This document shows positions 32,397 through 39,180 of a DNA stretch of 64,000 bases, piece after piece. A program made the translations under genes and the position numbers. Position 1 is the first letter of the stretch; every line of letters starts with the position of its first letter. The notes under the pieces are model-generated. The model ran no database searches. It saw only the letters and a list, made by a program, of their open reading frames with translations, and was not told where the DNA came from. Source of the DNA: a virus; the IMG/VR virus record IMGVR_UViG_3300007735_000795, positions 1 through 64,000 of that record, one strand, 5' to 3'.

Positions 32397-32727
32397 TACC
32401 TAATCTTTTTACACCTAATCCATTTACACCCAATCTCTTTGCGAAAAACACCCGATCCTTTTGCGAATAGTATATATGTATATCCTTTGTATACGAGAAA
32501 GGGTGGTGGGGCGGGGCGGGGGGGTTACCTTCCCACACCTCTCACCCCACCCACTAACTACCTTGTTTTCCACACACCATATCTACTTATATACTTATAT
32601 CTTTATATCCGTATATTCGTTTCACCCAATCTCTTTGTTTTCCACACTTGATCCCTTTATACACTTAATCTTTCTATACACCTAATCACTTTATCACCTG
32701 ATCCTTTTATCACCTAATCTCTTTAAT
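32397..32727. repeat. Iteron-like array in a 320-bp non-coding region, candidate origin
   Basis: About ten copies of an imperfect ACACCTAATCYCTTT-type unit. The first block (32397-32463) has 15-bp units, two separated by GCGAAAA; the second (32621-32727) has 16-17-bp units ending in TTTAT in direct tandem. Between them lie a G-rich run (GGGGCGGGGCGGG, about 32507-32522) and an AT-rich stretch (ATATACTTATATC). No start codon with a promoter uses this region. Tandem iterons, an AT-rich stretch and lack of genes are typical of replication origins; a regulatory array is the alternative. Confidence 0.7.
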
Positions 32728-32922
32728 CATAGTATCAACATACGTTCCATCTATTGGAGTGGTGATAATTGTTGTGTCACACAATGTAGTATCACAACAC
32801 GTTGTTGTATTATTAGTTACTGGAATATTATTTCTATTCATGTTTTTACCTATTAAGGTAATCGTCACTCCCGTTAGTAAAAGGATTCCAAGTACTATCA
32901 TTAGTTCTTTTGCTGTTTTCAT
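32710..32922 (-). CDS. Small secreted or membrane-anchored protein
   Basis: A 70-residue protein with an N-terminal membrane segment (residues 7-24) and a Thr/Cys-rich outer part (N-T-T-T-C-C-D-T-T-L-C-D-T-T). Its last codons are formed by the final unit of the repeat array. Its start overlaps the gene upstream by 77 bases in another frame, which lowers confidence in one of the two. Confidence 0.5.
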   Translation of the reverse strand: MKTAKELMIVLGILLLTGVTITLIGKNMNRNNIPVTNNTTTCCDTTLCDTTIITTPIDGTYVDTMIKEIR

Positions 32923-33139
32923 TTTTCTGTTTTTTATTTAATTTAGTTATGTTATTTGTAAAATTGAGTAGACCTTCAAGTATTGTTACTAAAAACAATA
33001 GAGCAAATGGAATCCACAATGGACTTAATACCCACCACCAACTCCAATTTATGTTATCTGTTAGTTTAAGTACTACAAATACTGTTAATAGAGTTACTAT
33101 AAAATTTGCACCTACAGTACTATTATTTTCTTTATTCAT
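32846..33139 (-). CDS. Small membrane protein
   Basis: A 97-residue protein with two membrane segments (about residues 12-27 and 35-57, the second after N-W-S-W-W-W-V-L), followed by a long hydrophilic Lys/Asn-rich tail. It overlaps the gene upstream by ATGA. No family is recognised. Confidence 0.58.
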   Translation of the reverse strand: MNKENNSTVGANFIVTLLTVFVVLKLTDNINWSWWWVLSPLWIPFALLFLVTILEGLLNFTNNITKLNKKQKNENSKRTNDSTWNPFTNGSDDYLNR

Positions 33140-33276
33140 TTTCTTTTTCTTTTATTTTGTAATTGTTCTTTGTCAATGAATGTTTCTATTAGGGTGAGAA
33201 AACCTTTATTGGTTATTGCTATACCCTTTTCATCTAACTTTTTGATTTGCTGTTTTAATTCTTGAAGTGGTGTCAT
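33136..33276 (-). CDS. Very small helical protein
   Basis: A 46-residue product from the ATG at 33276 (M-T-P-L-Q-E-L-K-Q-Q-I), whose A is shared with the stop of the gene upstream (TAATG). It is amphipathic and Lys-rich. A longer frame to 33357 would run inside the upstream gene and is unlikely. Confidence 0.52.
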   Translation of the reverse strand: MTPLQELKQQIKKLDEKGIAITNKGFLTLIETFIDKEQLQNKRKRK

Positions 33277-33536
33277 TAAGCAAAGTTTAAGTAATGGTTT
33301 GCTATTAACAAGTAAGCACATGCTGCTCCAAACATAGTCATGAATATGTCTTGCCAACTAAATTTCTTTTTGAATACGTAACGGTCAGCTATTTCTTTCC
33401 CAAACGCAGCTACTGCTACTATTAACCACGGCCACGCAAAGCCAAAGTCAATTGATGTTAACATGTACAGATACGTCCCTACTATAAAATGTTGTAGTTT
33501 GTCTGTTTGTGTAAATAAATTCATTAATGTTCTCAT
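33276..33536 (-). CDS. YfiM/VanZ-like small membrane protein
   Basis: An 86-residue protein with the pattern D-K-L-Q-H-F-I-V-G near the start, then G-K-E-I-A-D-R-Y, then S-W-Q-D-I-F-M-T-M-F-G-A, which matches the D-K-x-x-H, G-K-E-x-x-D and D-x-x-x-x-x-x-G conserved points of YfiM/VanZ-like membrane proteins. It probably has three membrane segments. The role in phages is unknown; an envelope function is likely. Confidence 0.65.
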   Translation of the reverse strand: MRTLMNLFTQTDKLQHFIVGTYLYMLTSIDFGFAWPWLIVAVAAFGKEIADRYVFKKKFSWQDIFMTMFGAACAYLLIANHYLNFA

Positions 33537-33781
33537 ATTTTTTCGTATTTATGTTTTACTACTTCGTGAAATTCAGGTGCATACTTTTGTAATAACTGCA
33601 AATAGTATTTATTCTTAATGTTCTCGTCTTGTGTTGTTTCGTATTCTATTAAATCCCTCAAACGAGCTGCCATTTCATATCGTTCCGTTTGCACACACCA
33701 ATCAAGTCGATTTTTCATCAATTCAATATATGCATCGTGAGTTGCATCCAACTCATATTGTAGTTCGTTATTGTTGTCCAT
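33533..33781 (-). CDS. Small protein with UVR-like helical hairpin
   Basis: An 82-residue protein. Residues 34-48 (Y-E-M-A-A-R-L-R-D-L-I-E-Y-E) fit the UVR motif of UvrB/UvrC-type helical hairpins, a protein-protein contact. The rest is helical. It overlaps both neighbours. Confidence 0.6.
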   Translation of the reverse strand: MDNNNELQYELDATHDAYIELMKNRLDWCVQTERYEMAARLRDLIEYETTQDENIKNKYYLQLLQKYAPEFHEVVKHKYEKI

Positions 33782-34115
33782 TTGATTGTGTATTTTCTCT
33801 TAAATAATTCGGTATTGCAGGGCATGTTTTTAATTCCCATCCTTCACTTCCATCATATTCCCATCTTTCTAACCATGCTCCGTATTTTAACCATACTGTA
33901 CCAAACAAGTGTTGTGAACCATAGCCATTATTGTAGTTAAAGTCTAAACTATTGTAAAAGCTGTTTAATTGCTCTTCAGTGTAGTGGAGTGGAAGTCGAA
34001 TTAGTTCATTTGGTTCATCATAATTCCCTTCGTAAGTAATATCAGCACATAGTAAAGTGAATTGTCTTGATTTTACTTTATCTAAAATTTCTAATAATTC
34101 TTGTTTAGCGTTCAT
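33768..34115 (-). CDS. Phage protein of unknown function
   Basis: A 115-residue protein with an alpha/beta pattern: T-L-L-C-A-D-I-T-Y-E, then F-G-T-V-W-L-K-Y-G-A-W-L-E-R-W-E-Y-D-G-S-E. Proteins with this Trp-rich G-x-V-W-x-x-x-G-x-W-L-x-R pattern are common in phages of this kind but have no known role. Confidence 0.65.
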   Translation of the reverse strand: MNAKQELLEILDKVKSRQFTLLCADITYEGNYDEPNELIRLPLHYTEEQLNSFYNSLDFNYNNGYGSQHLFGTVWLKYGAWLERWEYDGSEGWELKTCPAIPNYLRENTQSNGQQ

Positions 34116-34137
34116 AACTGAATTTGTATTTGTTATA

Positions 34138-34470
34138 TTATTGTCCCAATTCGTTTAATTCTTCTTTTAATCGTCTTAAAAATGATTCATTACCATCATC
34201 ACCTGACAACAACCAATCAATGCGTTGGGCATATACAGCTGCTTTACGAAGCACATCTACACCTTCTTTGAATTTTTCAATTACCTCGTCTGGATATTTG
34301 TAGTGGTAAAGGTCTTCAGGGTATTGTTCATACCAATCAGCCTTACGCCAAGATTCATCTTTAAGTTCTTCATCAGTTTTCTTACGACCATTCTTCGCAA
34401 TGATTCTTTCAATTGAGTCAACTATTTGCTCAATTTCAAATTGTTTGTAATCAAAATGTCCTCCACTCAT
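34138..34470 (-). CDS. Conserved phage protein (MSGGHFDY family)
   Basis: A 110-residue protein starting M-S-G-G-H-F-D-Y-K-Q, an opening shared by many phage hypotheticals, followed by acidic helices and A-A-V-Y-A-Q-R-I-D-W-L-L-S-G-D-D-G. Its function is unknown. It overlaps the upstream gene by four bases. Confidence 0.7.
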   Translation of the reverse strand: MSGGHFDYKQFEIEQIVDSIERIIAKNGRKKTDEELKDESWRKADWYEQYPEDLYHYKYPDEVIEKFKEGVDVLRKAAVYAQRIDWLLSGDDGNESFLRRLKEELNELGQ

Positions 34471-34940
34471 ATGTACTTTTTTCTTAAAATAGAATTATAA
34501 TAATTAACTTCTTGTTGAGTATCCTTAGTATACGCTGTAAAATTCAGTGGAAACTCTTTCTTACACTGCTCAATACGTTCTCGTTTTGATTGTTTAGGAT
34601 TTGTATTATTTTCATAGTATAACCATGCTGCCCAATAATGATCACGTTCAGGTGCAGATACCATAGCTGCTATTTGATAACCAAAAAACACAAATGATAC
34701 TAGTGGTGACCATTCAAATCTATAATCAGTACTGCTCCATTTTGTTTTGTATCCTAAACTCACAACATCAAATCCTATTTTTTTAGGAACAAATTTCAAA
34801 TAACCTGGTTTATCAGGATCCTTAACTGCTTTTCTAGGATAGAAGTATGGTGTTCCTATTTTAGTTTTACCAACATACCATTTTACTTTAAATGGGTTGA
34901 ATGGTGACCAAAGTGCTTTTACATATTTGAATTTATTCAT
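34467..34940 (-). CDS. Phage protein of unknown function
   Basis: A 157-residue protein with many aromatic residues (F-K-V-K-W-Y-V-G-K-T, then W-A-A-W-L-Y-Y-E-N-N-T) and a basic C-terminus. It may have one membrane-associating stretch (S-F-V-F-F-G-Y-Q-I-A-A-M-V). It is the first gene after an early promoter at 34957-34988, and the genes down to 32846 probably follow on the same transcript. Confidence 0.62.
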   Translation of the reverse strand: MNKFKYVKALWSPFNPFKVKWYVGKTKIGTPYFYPRKAVKDPDKPGYLKFVPKKIGFDVVSLGYKTKWSSTDYRFEWSPLVSFVFFGYQIAAMVSAPERDHYWAAWLYYENNTNPKQSKRERIEQCKKEFPLNFTAYTKDTQQEVNYYNSILRKKYI

Positions 34941-34956
34941 GTTTTTAATTTATACC

Positions 34957-34988
34957 TAAATATACGAATAAAATTTTGGGAAGCCAAA
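34957..34988 (-). promoter_or_regulatory. Early promoter
   Basis: TTTG (34985-34988), 20 nt, TATATTTA (34957-34964). Confidence 0.8.
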
Positions 34989-34999
34989 TAGAAGGTGAA

Positions 35000-35572
35000 T
35001 TACTTTAAATTATAGTATTCTTTTATTTCATCCAATTGTGACGGATCAACCATGAACGATTCCCAATCATCCTTTGCTATTTCAACATCTTTCACATCAA
35101 TGTAAAATGTTTTAGGTGTGAATGGAAATGATTTGACATATCCTCTACTGCTGATCATCTTACTTTGGTCTCCTGTTTTATAGTCTTCTTCATTAATCCA
35201 ACACCTACCTGTCCAACAAACACCATTTTGGTCTCGTTTCACTATAGCATCAATGTAATATGCTTCTCCATCTTCACCATCTTTAAATAAAGCAGAGCAA
35301 CGTTTGTTTTGATACCAAGGTTTTCCATTGCCTAAGTCTCTTACATCACCCCATTCTTCATCCTTACCTGTGATTGGTAGTAGTGGTTCATAGTTTGCTA
35401 GTTTATGGAATATATTAGCAACTATAGGAGCTGAGTGGCCTGAATGGCCTTGTTTAGCAAATACTTCCATTAGTTGCATTACTGCTTCTCCTATCATTCC
35501 TCCATAGAAAGAGTCTTTATCAAAGAAGCCTGCTGTTTGCAGTTCTAGTTTTGCGTGGTCGATTGAGTTCAT
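35000..35572 (-). CDS. Phage protein of unknown function
   Basis: A 190-residue protein with N-terminal helices (E-A-V-M-Q-L-M-E-V-F-A-K-Q-G-H-S-G-H-S-A) followed by a beta-rich part (W-Y-Q-N-K-R-C-S-A-L-F-K-D, then T-F-Y-I-D-V). The G-H-S-G-H-S-A-P and W-G-D-V-R-D patterns recall other phage hypotheticals. Function unknown. Confidence 0.65.
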   Translation of the reverse strand: MNSIDHAKLELQTAGFFDKDSFYGGMIGEAVMQLMEVFAKQGHSGHSAPIVANIFHKLANYEPLLPITGKDEEWGDVRDLGNGKPWYQNKRCSALFKDGEDGEAYYIDAIVKRDQNGVCWTGRCWINEEDYKTGDQSKMISSRGYVKSFPFTPKTFYIDVKDVEIAKDDWESFMVDPSQLDEIKEYYNLK

Positions 35573-35769
35573 AGGTAACTTTGTTGAGGTTTATCGTTAG
35601 GTGTTTTTAGTGATTCGTGATGAAAAATATGCTTATTTGATTCAATACGTTCTAGATTGTCCAATTGTTTTTTATAAGCATTCAATTCAGCTTCAAGTAT
35701 TAGTTTTTCTGTTTGTAAATTTTTAATATGTTCTTTACAATCAGCTATTGCTCTTTCTATTTTATTCAT
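35569..35769 (-). CDS. Small coiled-coil protein
   Basis: A 66-residue product from the ATG at 35769 (M-N-K-I-E-R-A-I-A). Residues 5-43 are a likely coiled coil (C-K-E-H-I-K-N-L-Q-T-E-K-L-I-L-E). It overlaps the next gene by ATGA. No family is recognised. Confidence 0.55.
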   Translation of the reverse strand: MNKIERAIADCKEHIKNLQTEKLILEAELNAYKKQLDNLERIESNKHIFHHESLKTPNDKPQQSYL

Positions 35770-35773
35770 ATTT

Positions 35774-35989
35774 TTATTTTTTGTATGTTTCGTTGTAGTA
35801 TTCAGATGCCATATCTTGATACCCAATTAGTCTTGTTGACTCTACTTGGCATCCTACGCCAAAGGCATCAATAATCTGCTCACGCTCCATTTCCAAATAC
35901 ATGTCCCAGTTAACCACCATTTTAGTCCCTAATTTTATTTCAGAGTCTATACTTTCTCTTAAAAGTTGGATTGCTGTTTGTTTACTCAT
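35774..35989 (-). CDS. Small early protein with MEREQIID motif
   Basis: A 71-residue product from the ATG at 35989 (M-S-K-Q-T-A-I-Q-L-L). It carries Y-L-E-M-E-R-E-Q-I-I-D-A-F, the same motif as A-M-E-R-E-Q-I-I-E-I in the protein at 36862-37083, so the two are paralogues. The family is common in Flavobacterium-type phages; its function is unknown. Confidence 0.6.
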   Translation of the reverse strand: MSKQTAIQLLRESIDSEIKLGTKMVVNWDMYLEMEREQIIDAFGVGCQVESTRLIGYQDMASEYYNETYKK

Positions 35990-36155
35990 TATTTTTTTCT
36001 TTATTTTCATTTAATTTAATTACTTCATTTACAATTTTTTCAAGTAATTGTAATGTGTATGTTTGGTTATGGTAAATTAATCCGCGCCCATCATCTGAAG
36101 CGTTATTATCTGAAATCTCAATTTCAGTTGTAAAATACTTGACTACTATTTTCAT
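35982..36155 (-). CDS. Small early protein, unknown function
   Basis: A 57-residue frame from ATG at 36155. GGAGGTGAGCA directly precedes the start, a strong Shine-Dalgarno site that lies inside the last codons of the gene upstream (G-G-E-Q-stop). It has N-terminal beta strands (K-I-V-V-K-Y-F-T-T-E-I-E-I) and a C-terminal helix. Confidence 0.6.
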   Translation of the reverse strand: MKIVVKYFTTEIEISDNNASDDGRGLIYHNQTYTLQLLEKIVNEVIKLNENKEKNNE

Positions 36156-36325
36156 TGCTCACCTCCTTCATTTGATTGAATTAAAAAGAAAATCAAACAT
36201 AAAATAGTTATACACCAACGATGCAACTCAATATCTTCCTTGTATTTGAATTGAGACGCACTATATATACCAATAGTCATTGCTGATACGTAACTTAGAA
36301 TTTTGAATATTATTTGTTTACTCAT
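36152..36325 (-). CDS. Small membrane protein ending in GGEQ
   Basis: A 57-residue frame from ATG at 36325, with two hydrophobic segments (Y-V-S-A-M-T-I-G-I-Y and C-I-T-I-L-C-L-I-F-F-L-I). It is preceded by GGAGGTGAGCA and itself ends N-E-G-G-E-Q, so its final codons form the ribosome site of the next gene. Confidence 0.58.
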   Translation of the reverse strand: MSKQIIFKILSYVSAMTIGIYSASQFKYKEDIELHRWCITILCLIFFLIQSNEGGEQ

Positions 36326-36579
36326 TGCTCACCTCCTTTGATTTTATCTCTCATCCATTTAGCACCTTGTACAAAACATCTTCTATAATTTTGCACATCT
36401 ATTGAAAGACCTATATGTTTTTCTTTGGCAAACTTTTCTATCTCTTCATCTGAGATTTCAGGAATAATCGGTTTTTCCGATTTTTCTGGTACATGGTCAA
36501 GAAAAGTATTGGAGACTTTGGTGTCACTGCTTGTTATGGTTTCCGCGTGTTCATAGCGGCTGAATTCTTTGTTATTCAT
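36322..36579 (-). CDS. Small early protein ending in KGGEQ
   Basis: I take the ATG at 36579 (M-N-N-K-E-F-S-R-Y) with GGAG nine bases upstream over an upstream TTG. The 85-residue product ends R-C-F-V-Q-G-A-K-W-M-R-D-K-I-K-G-G-E-Q. The G-A-K-W-M-R-D-K motif is frequent in phage proteins of unknown role. Its tail encodes the next gene's ribosome site. Confidence 0.6.
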   Translation of the reverse strand: MNNKEFSRYEHAETITSSDTKVSNTFLDHVPEKSEKPIIPEISDEEIEKFAKEKHIGLSIDVQNYRRCFVQGAKWMRDKIKGGEQ

Positions 36580-36689
36580 TATCTTGTTCTCCAAATATTT
36601 AAAATTATTTTAAATCTGAAAAAAGGAGAGTCTTTAAATACCTCTGACTTATCAAAAAGGATATTAAGAGTTCTTCTTATTTTACTCAT
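36579..36689 (-). CDS. Very small basic protein
   Basis: A 36-residue frame from ATG at 36689, with GGAAGTGAGCA before it and a TAATG junction to the next gene. It is basic (I-R-R-T-L-N, R-F-K-I-I, W-R-T-R). The conserved ribosome site supports it, but it could be mainly a coupling device. Confidence 0.42.
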   Translation of the reverse strand: MSKIRRTLNILFDKSEVFKDSPFFRFKIILNIWRTR

Positions 36690-36865
36690 TGCTCACTTCC
36701 TTTAATTTCAGTAAATGTTGCTTTTGCCTTGAGGATTCCGTACTTACCCCCAATAATTTCTCTTTGGTACCTACCGCTAAGAATGTCGTTTTTCAATTCA
36801 GCAATTTCTTGCTCTCCCTTTTCATCAACGGTAATAACAAGTTTGATTTCGTACACCTTATTCAT
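36686..36865 (-). CDS. Small early protein ending in KGSEQ
   Basis: A 59-residue frame from ATG at 36865 with GGAGGTGAGCA before it. It is an alpha/beta protein (V-Y-E-I-K-L-V-I-T-V-D-E, then I-I-G-G-K-Y-G-I-L-K-A-K-A-T-F). It ends K-G-S-E-Q and so encodes the next ribosome site. Confidence 0.6.
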   Translation of the reverse strand: MNKVYEIKLVITVDEKGEQEIAELKNDILSGRYQREIIGGKYGILKAKATFTEIKGSEQ

Positions 36866-37083
36866 TGCTCACCTCCTTTGTATGTTAGAATCAAATACTC
36901 AGCAGTAAGTCCTGTGGCTCTGCTTTTTTCCACGATTTCAATAATCTGCTCACGCTCCATTGCTTTCGCTTGTTCAAATAGCTTCTCAACATTATTCAAA
37001 TAGCTATTTTTATCTAATGGATTAAAATCAATTCCTTTTTTTAGCTGCTCTTGCAACCATTCTACTGCTGTTTGTTTTTTCAT
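36862..37083 (-). CDS. Small early protein with MEREQII motif, ending in KGGEQ
   Basis: A 73-residue protein: T-A-V-E-W-L-Q-E-Q-L, a central Asn-rich turn, then F-E-Q-A-K-A-M-E-R-E-Q-I-I-E-I, a pattern common in Flavobacterium-type phage proteins. It is a paralogue of 35774-35989. The tail K-G-G-E-Q encodes the ribosome site of the next gene. Confidence 0.65.
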   Translation of the reverse strand: MKKQTAVEWLQEQLKKGIDFNPLDKNSYLNNVEKLFEQAKAMEREQIIEIVEKSRATGLTAEYLILTYKGGEQ

Positions 37084-37343
37084 AGGTCTCCTCTATTGAT
37101 TTTATAATTATAACCTTTAGTTTCTAAACACTTATTGATCCTATCAACAAAATGCCATTCCGGTTCTGTATCATGTACCTCTGGGTGTACTGATGCTACT
37201 TGAGCAATTTGCTCTGCTACTAATTGTTTTAATTCTTTTTCAGAAACAAATTTGTCTCCAAAAATAACATCCTTAATGTTTTGGTAAGCATGAGTACACG
37301 CCTCATTACCTTCTTCTGTGAACATTTCAAATTCTACTATCAT
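37080..37343 (-). CDS. Small early protein, unknown function
   Basis: An 87-residue acidic protein with an N-terminal strand (I-V-E-F-E-M-F-T-E-E-G) and a helical middle (E-L-K-Q-L-V-A-E-Q-I-A-Q-V). It overlaps the next gene by ATGA. No family is recognised. Confidence 0.58.
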   Translation of the reverse strand: MIVEFEMFTEEGNEACTHAYQNIKDVIFGDKFVSEKELKQLVAEQIAQVASVHPEVHDTEPEWHFVDRINKCLETKGYNYKINRGDL

Positions 37344-37357
37344 AACCTTTATTTGTT

Positions 37358-37636
37358 TTATTTAGTTTTTGGTGAACATCCTAACATGAAACTAGTCAGG
37401 AATGCTTGATGTCTGCGTTTTGGAATTTTGTTTTCTTTTAACACATCTTTAACAATTTGCTCCATTACTTCTTGCTCACATTCATATTCTAGAAATGGAA
37501 TAATTTTTTGTCCAAACTCATTGAGCGGAGCATCTTCTAATAATTGATCAAAATCACCTTTAGGTGTACTCGCAGCAAATGCTCTACGATACATTTCAGT
37601 TAATACATTGTAGTCTTTTCGTTCTTGTTTTGTCAT
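37358..37636 (-). CDS. Small early protein, first gene of an early operon
   Basis: A 92-residue helical protein (Y-N-V-L-T-E-M-Y-R-R-A-F-A-A-S). It is the first gene after the early promoter at 37654-37685; the tightly overlapped genes down to about 35000 probably depend on that promoter. No family is recognised. Confidence 0.58.
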   Translation of the reverse strand: MTKQERKDYNVLTEMYRRAFAASTPKGDFDQLLEDAPLNEFGQKIIPFLEYECEQEVMEQIVKDVLKENKIPKRRHQAFLTSFMLGCSPKTK

Positions 37637-37653
37637 AACGTTTTAATTACAGT

Positions 37654-37685
37654 TAAATATACGACAAAAGACCTGGAAATCCAAG
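37654..37685 (-). promoter_or_regulatory. Early promoter, variant first box
   Basis: CTTG (37682-37685), 20 nt, TATATTTA (37654-37661). The T-to-C change in the first box suggests a weaker start. Confidence 0.68.
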
Positions 37686-37712
37686 TCTTTTGCGCAAGAA
37701 ATTGTAGTTTTT

Positions 37713-37850
37713 TTATTTTGACCAGCCGCAGCCACCATTTTGATGAACATTTGTTCTAGAAATGCTTCCTGGTCTATACCATGCTGGTTTTTGGGCTACA
37801 CATGAATAAAACAAAATTGAAATTAAAATAAGTTTAAGTGCTGTTTTCAT
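37713..37850 (-). CDS. Small lipoprotein or secreted peptide
   Basis: A 45-residue frame from ATG at 37850, overlapping the phosphatase gene by ATGA. The N-terminus is a lipoprotein-type signal (K-L-I-L-I-S-I-L-F-Y-S-C, the Cys following a lipobox-like L-F-Y-S). The mature part is short and ends G-G-C-G-W-S-K. Confidence 0.55.
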   Translation of the reverse strand: MKTALKLILISILFYSCVAQKPAWYRPGSISRTNVHQNGGCGWSK

Positions 37851-38572
37851 AATTTATTAATTTTTATTTGTTTGTTTTCGTATACTAAATATTGTGGTTG
37901 GTTGTCTAATACATCAATAAAGTAATAACGTCCACCAGTTGCTTTACCTTTAGTATCAATTTCATTTACACTAGTATGACCAACTACTTGAATGTATTGT
38001 TTTTTCATTGGGTGTCGTTTTAACACTTTCATTAGACTTCTAGGACGAATCCAAATCGGTGTTTGAAATGTATCATCACCATAAGGATCACTATGTCCAT
38101 ATCCATTATCTGCAAATTTGAATTTATGTGGTTGAAAATACCATAAGTCATTTATAAATTCAACCACGTCTTGTCCATCCCATCCACAATTTTTTAACCA
38201 TTCAGGACTAACACCAGCATGACTAAATAACAAATCATCATACTGATAAGTCATTTGTAAATGGTGTCTGTTTGTTTCTAGTATGTTACCAATTTCCAAA
38301 TAAAGACTATGTTGGAATCCACTATAACGTTCATTACAAATATTCATATAATGAAAGTCATGATTACCAATTAGCATTATCACTTCACATTGTGGGTTTT
38401 CTAATTTCCAACGTACAATGTTTTTGAAGTTATGGATTTGGTCTATACCTGGAATGTCAAAACTATCAAAGTAGTCTCCTACAAATACAACAGTATTTGG
38501 TTGTTCTTTTTCTAGAATTTGTTCCCAAACATTACGACCATGAATGTCTCCTATTGCTACTAACTTATGCAT
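37847..38572 (-). CDS. Calcineurin-like metallophosphoesterase
   Basis: A 241-residue protein with the full metal-site set: I-G-D-I-H-G (residues 7-12), V-G-D-Y-F-D (31-36), I-G-N-H-D-F-H (67-73), a later F-S-H-A-G and V-V-G-H-T. This is the PPP/calcineurin-like fold seen in lambda-type protein phosphatases and Ap4A hydrolases. The target, a phosphoprotein or a nucleotide, cannot be told from sequence. It overlaps the gene upstream by eight bases. Confidence 0.88.
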   Translation of the reverse strand: MHKLVAIGDIHGRNVWEQILEKEQPNTVVFVGDYFDSFDIPGIDQIHNFKNIVRWKLENPQCEVIMLIGNHDFHYMNICNERYSGFQHSLYLEIGNILETNRHHLQMTYQYDDLLFSHAGVSPEWLKNCGWDGQDVVEFINDLWYFQPHKFKFADNGYGHSDPYGDDTFQTPIWIRPRSLMKVLKRHPMKKQYIQVVGHTSVNEIDTKGKATGGRYYFIDVLDNQPQYLVYENKQIKINKL

Positions 38573-39131
38573 AATACCATCTGTTATTATTATACTCTGC
38601 TACTGAATTGTATTCAGCCATTTCACTATAAAGTGATTTTACTGTTTGATGAATTTCGTTTAATGGTTTATTAGTTGCTAATTGTTCACCTAACAAATAA
38701 GCAAATAAATTATTTGATTCCGTTACTTGTATTTGATTTGCTTTTACTCTACAGTAACGTGCTTCACCAGTTTCACTGATAAACATACCTGAGTATAAAC
38801 CTTTCAATTTATGATAATTTACAAATCGATCAGCATTACACCACAAGTACAATACATTGTCTTTTTTTCTTAATGCTTCAACACATCCATCTCCTATAAC
38901 ATAAGATGAACTAAGCATACCTGGTGTATTAAATTCAAACTGTCCTGCTGTAAACAAACCATTTGGCGAACCATGTCCCATAAGTAAAATACGATCATGC
39001 ATTCCTATTAGTTGGATGATGGATTGTTTATCTGTTCCACCAGTAATAACTGTTTTATTAGGAATGTCTTTGTAGATTCGTTTTAAGAAATCTGTTGTTC
39101 TGTCTTTTGGATGAATTACCAGTGTTGTCAT
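38565..39131 (-). CDS. Possible caspase/CHAT-like His-Cys protein, unknown function
   Basis: A 188-residue product from the ATG at 39131 (M-T-T-L-V-I-H-P-K-D-R). Two blocks stand out: R-I-L-L-M-G-H-G-S-P-N-G, a hydrophobic strand ending in H-G, and V-L-Y-L-W-C-N-A-D, a second strand ending in Cys. Their order and spacing (about 50 residues) match the catalytic His and Cys of clan CD proteases. I do not recognise a named family, and an inactive or unrelated alpha/beta protein is also possible. An early promoter lies just upstream. Confidence 0.6.
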   Translation of the reverse strand: MTTLVIHPKDRTTDFLKRIYKDIPNKTVITGGTDKQSIIQLIGMHDRILLMGHGSPNGLFTAGQFEFNTPGMLSSSYVIGDGCVEALRKKDNVLYLWCNADRFVNYHKLKGLYSGMFISETGEARYCRVKANQIQVTESNNLFAYLLGEQLATNKPLNEIHQTVKSLYSEMAEYNSVAEYNNNRWYYA

Positions 39132-39146
39132 AACCTTAATTTTGTT

Positions 39147-39178
39147 TGAATATACGAACAAATTTGTGAACAGCCAAA
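39147..39178 (-). promoter_or_regulatory. Early promoter
   Basis: TTTG (39175-39178), 20 nt, TATATTCA (39147-39154). Confidence 0.8.
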
Positions 39179-39180
39179 TT

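Larger units (their letters stand above)
36152..36876 (-). repeat. Four repeats of a GGAGGTGAGCAATGA gene junction
   Basis: The sequence GGAGGTGAGCAATGA, or one-base variants, occurs at the junctions near 36155, 36325, 36689 and 36865. It ends one gene as G-G-E-Q-stop (G-S-E-Q once), gives an ideal Shine-Dalgarno site and starts the next gene in ATGA. Most other genes in this window lack such sites. Confidence 0.85.

Noticed and set aside
32249-32685. Several overlapping frames on both strands through the repeat array
   Set aside because: The repeats are not in multiples of three, no leader or promoter fits, and the products are low-complexity.
32397-32727. CRISPR array
   Set aside because: Units are 15-17 bp in direct tandem with no spacers, which does not fit a CRISPR array.
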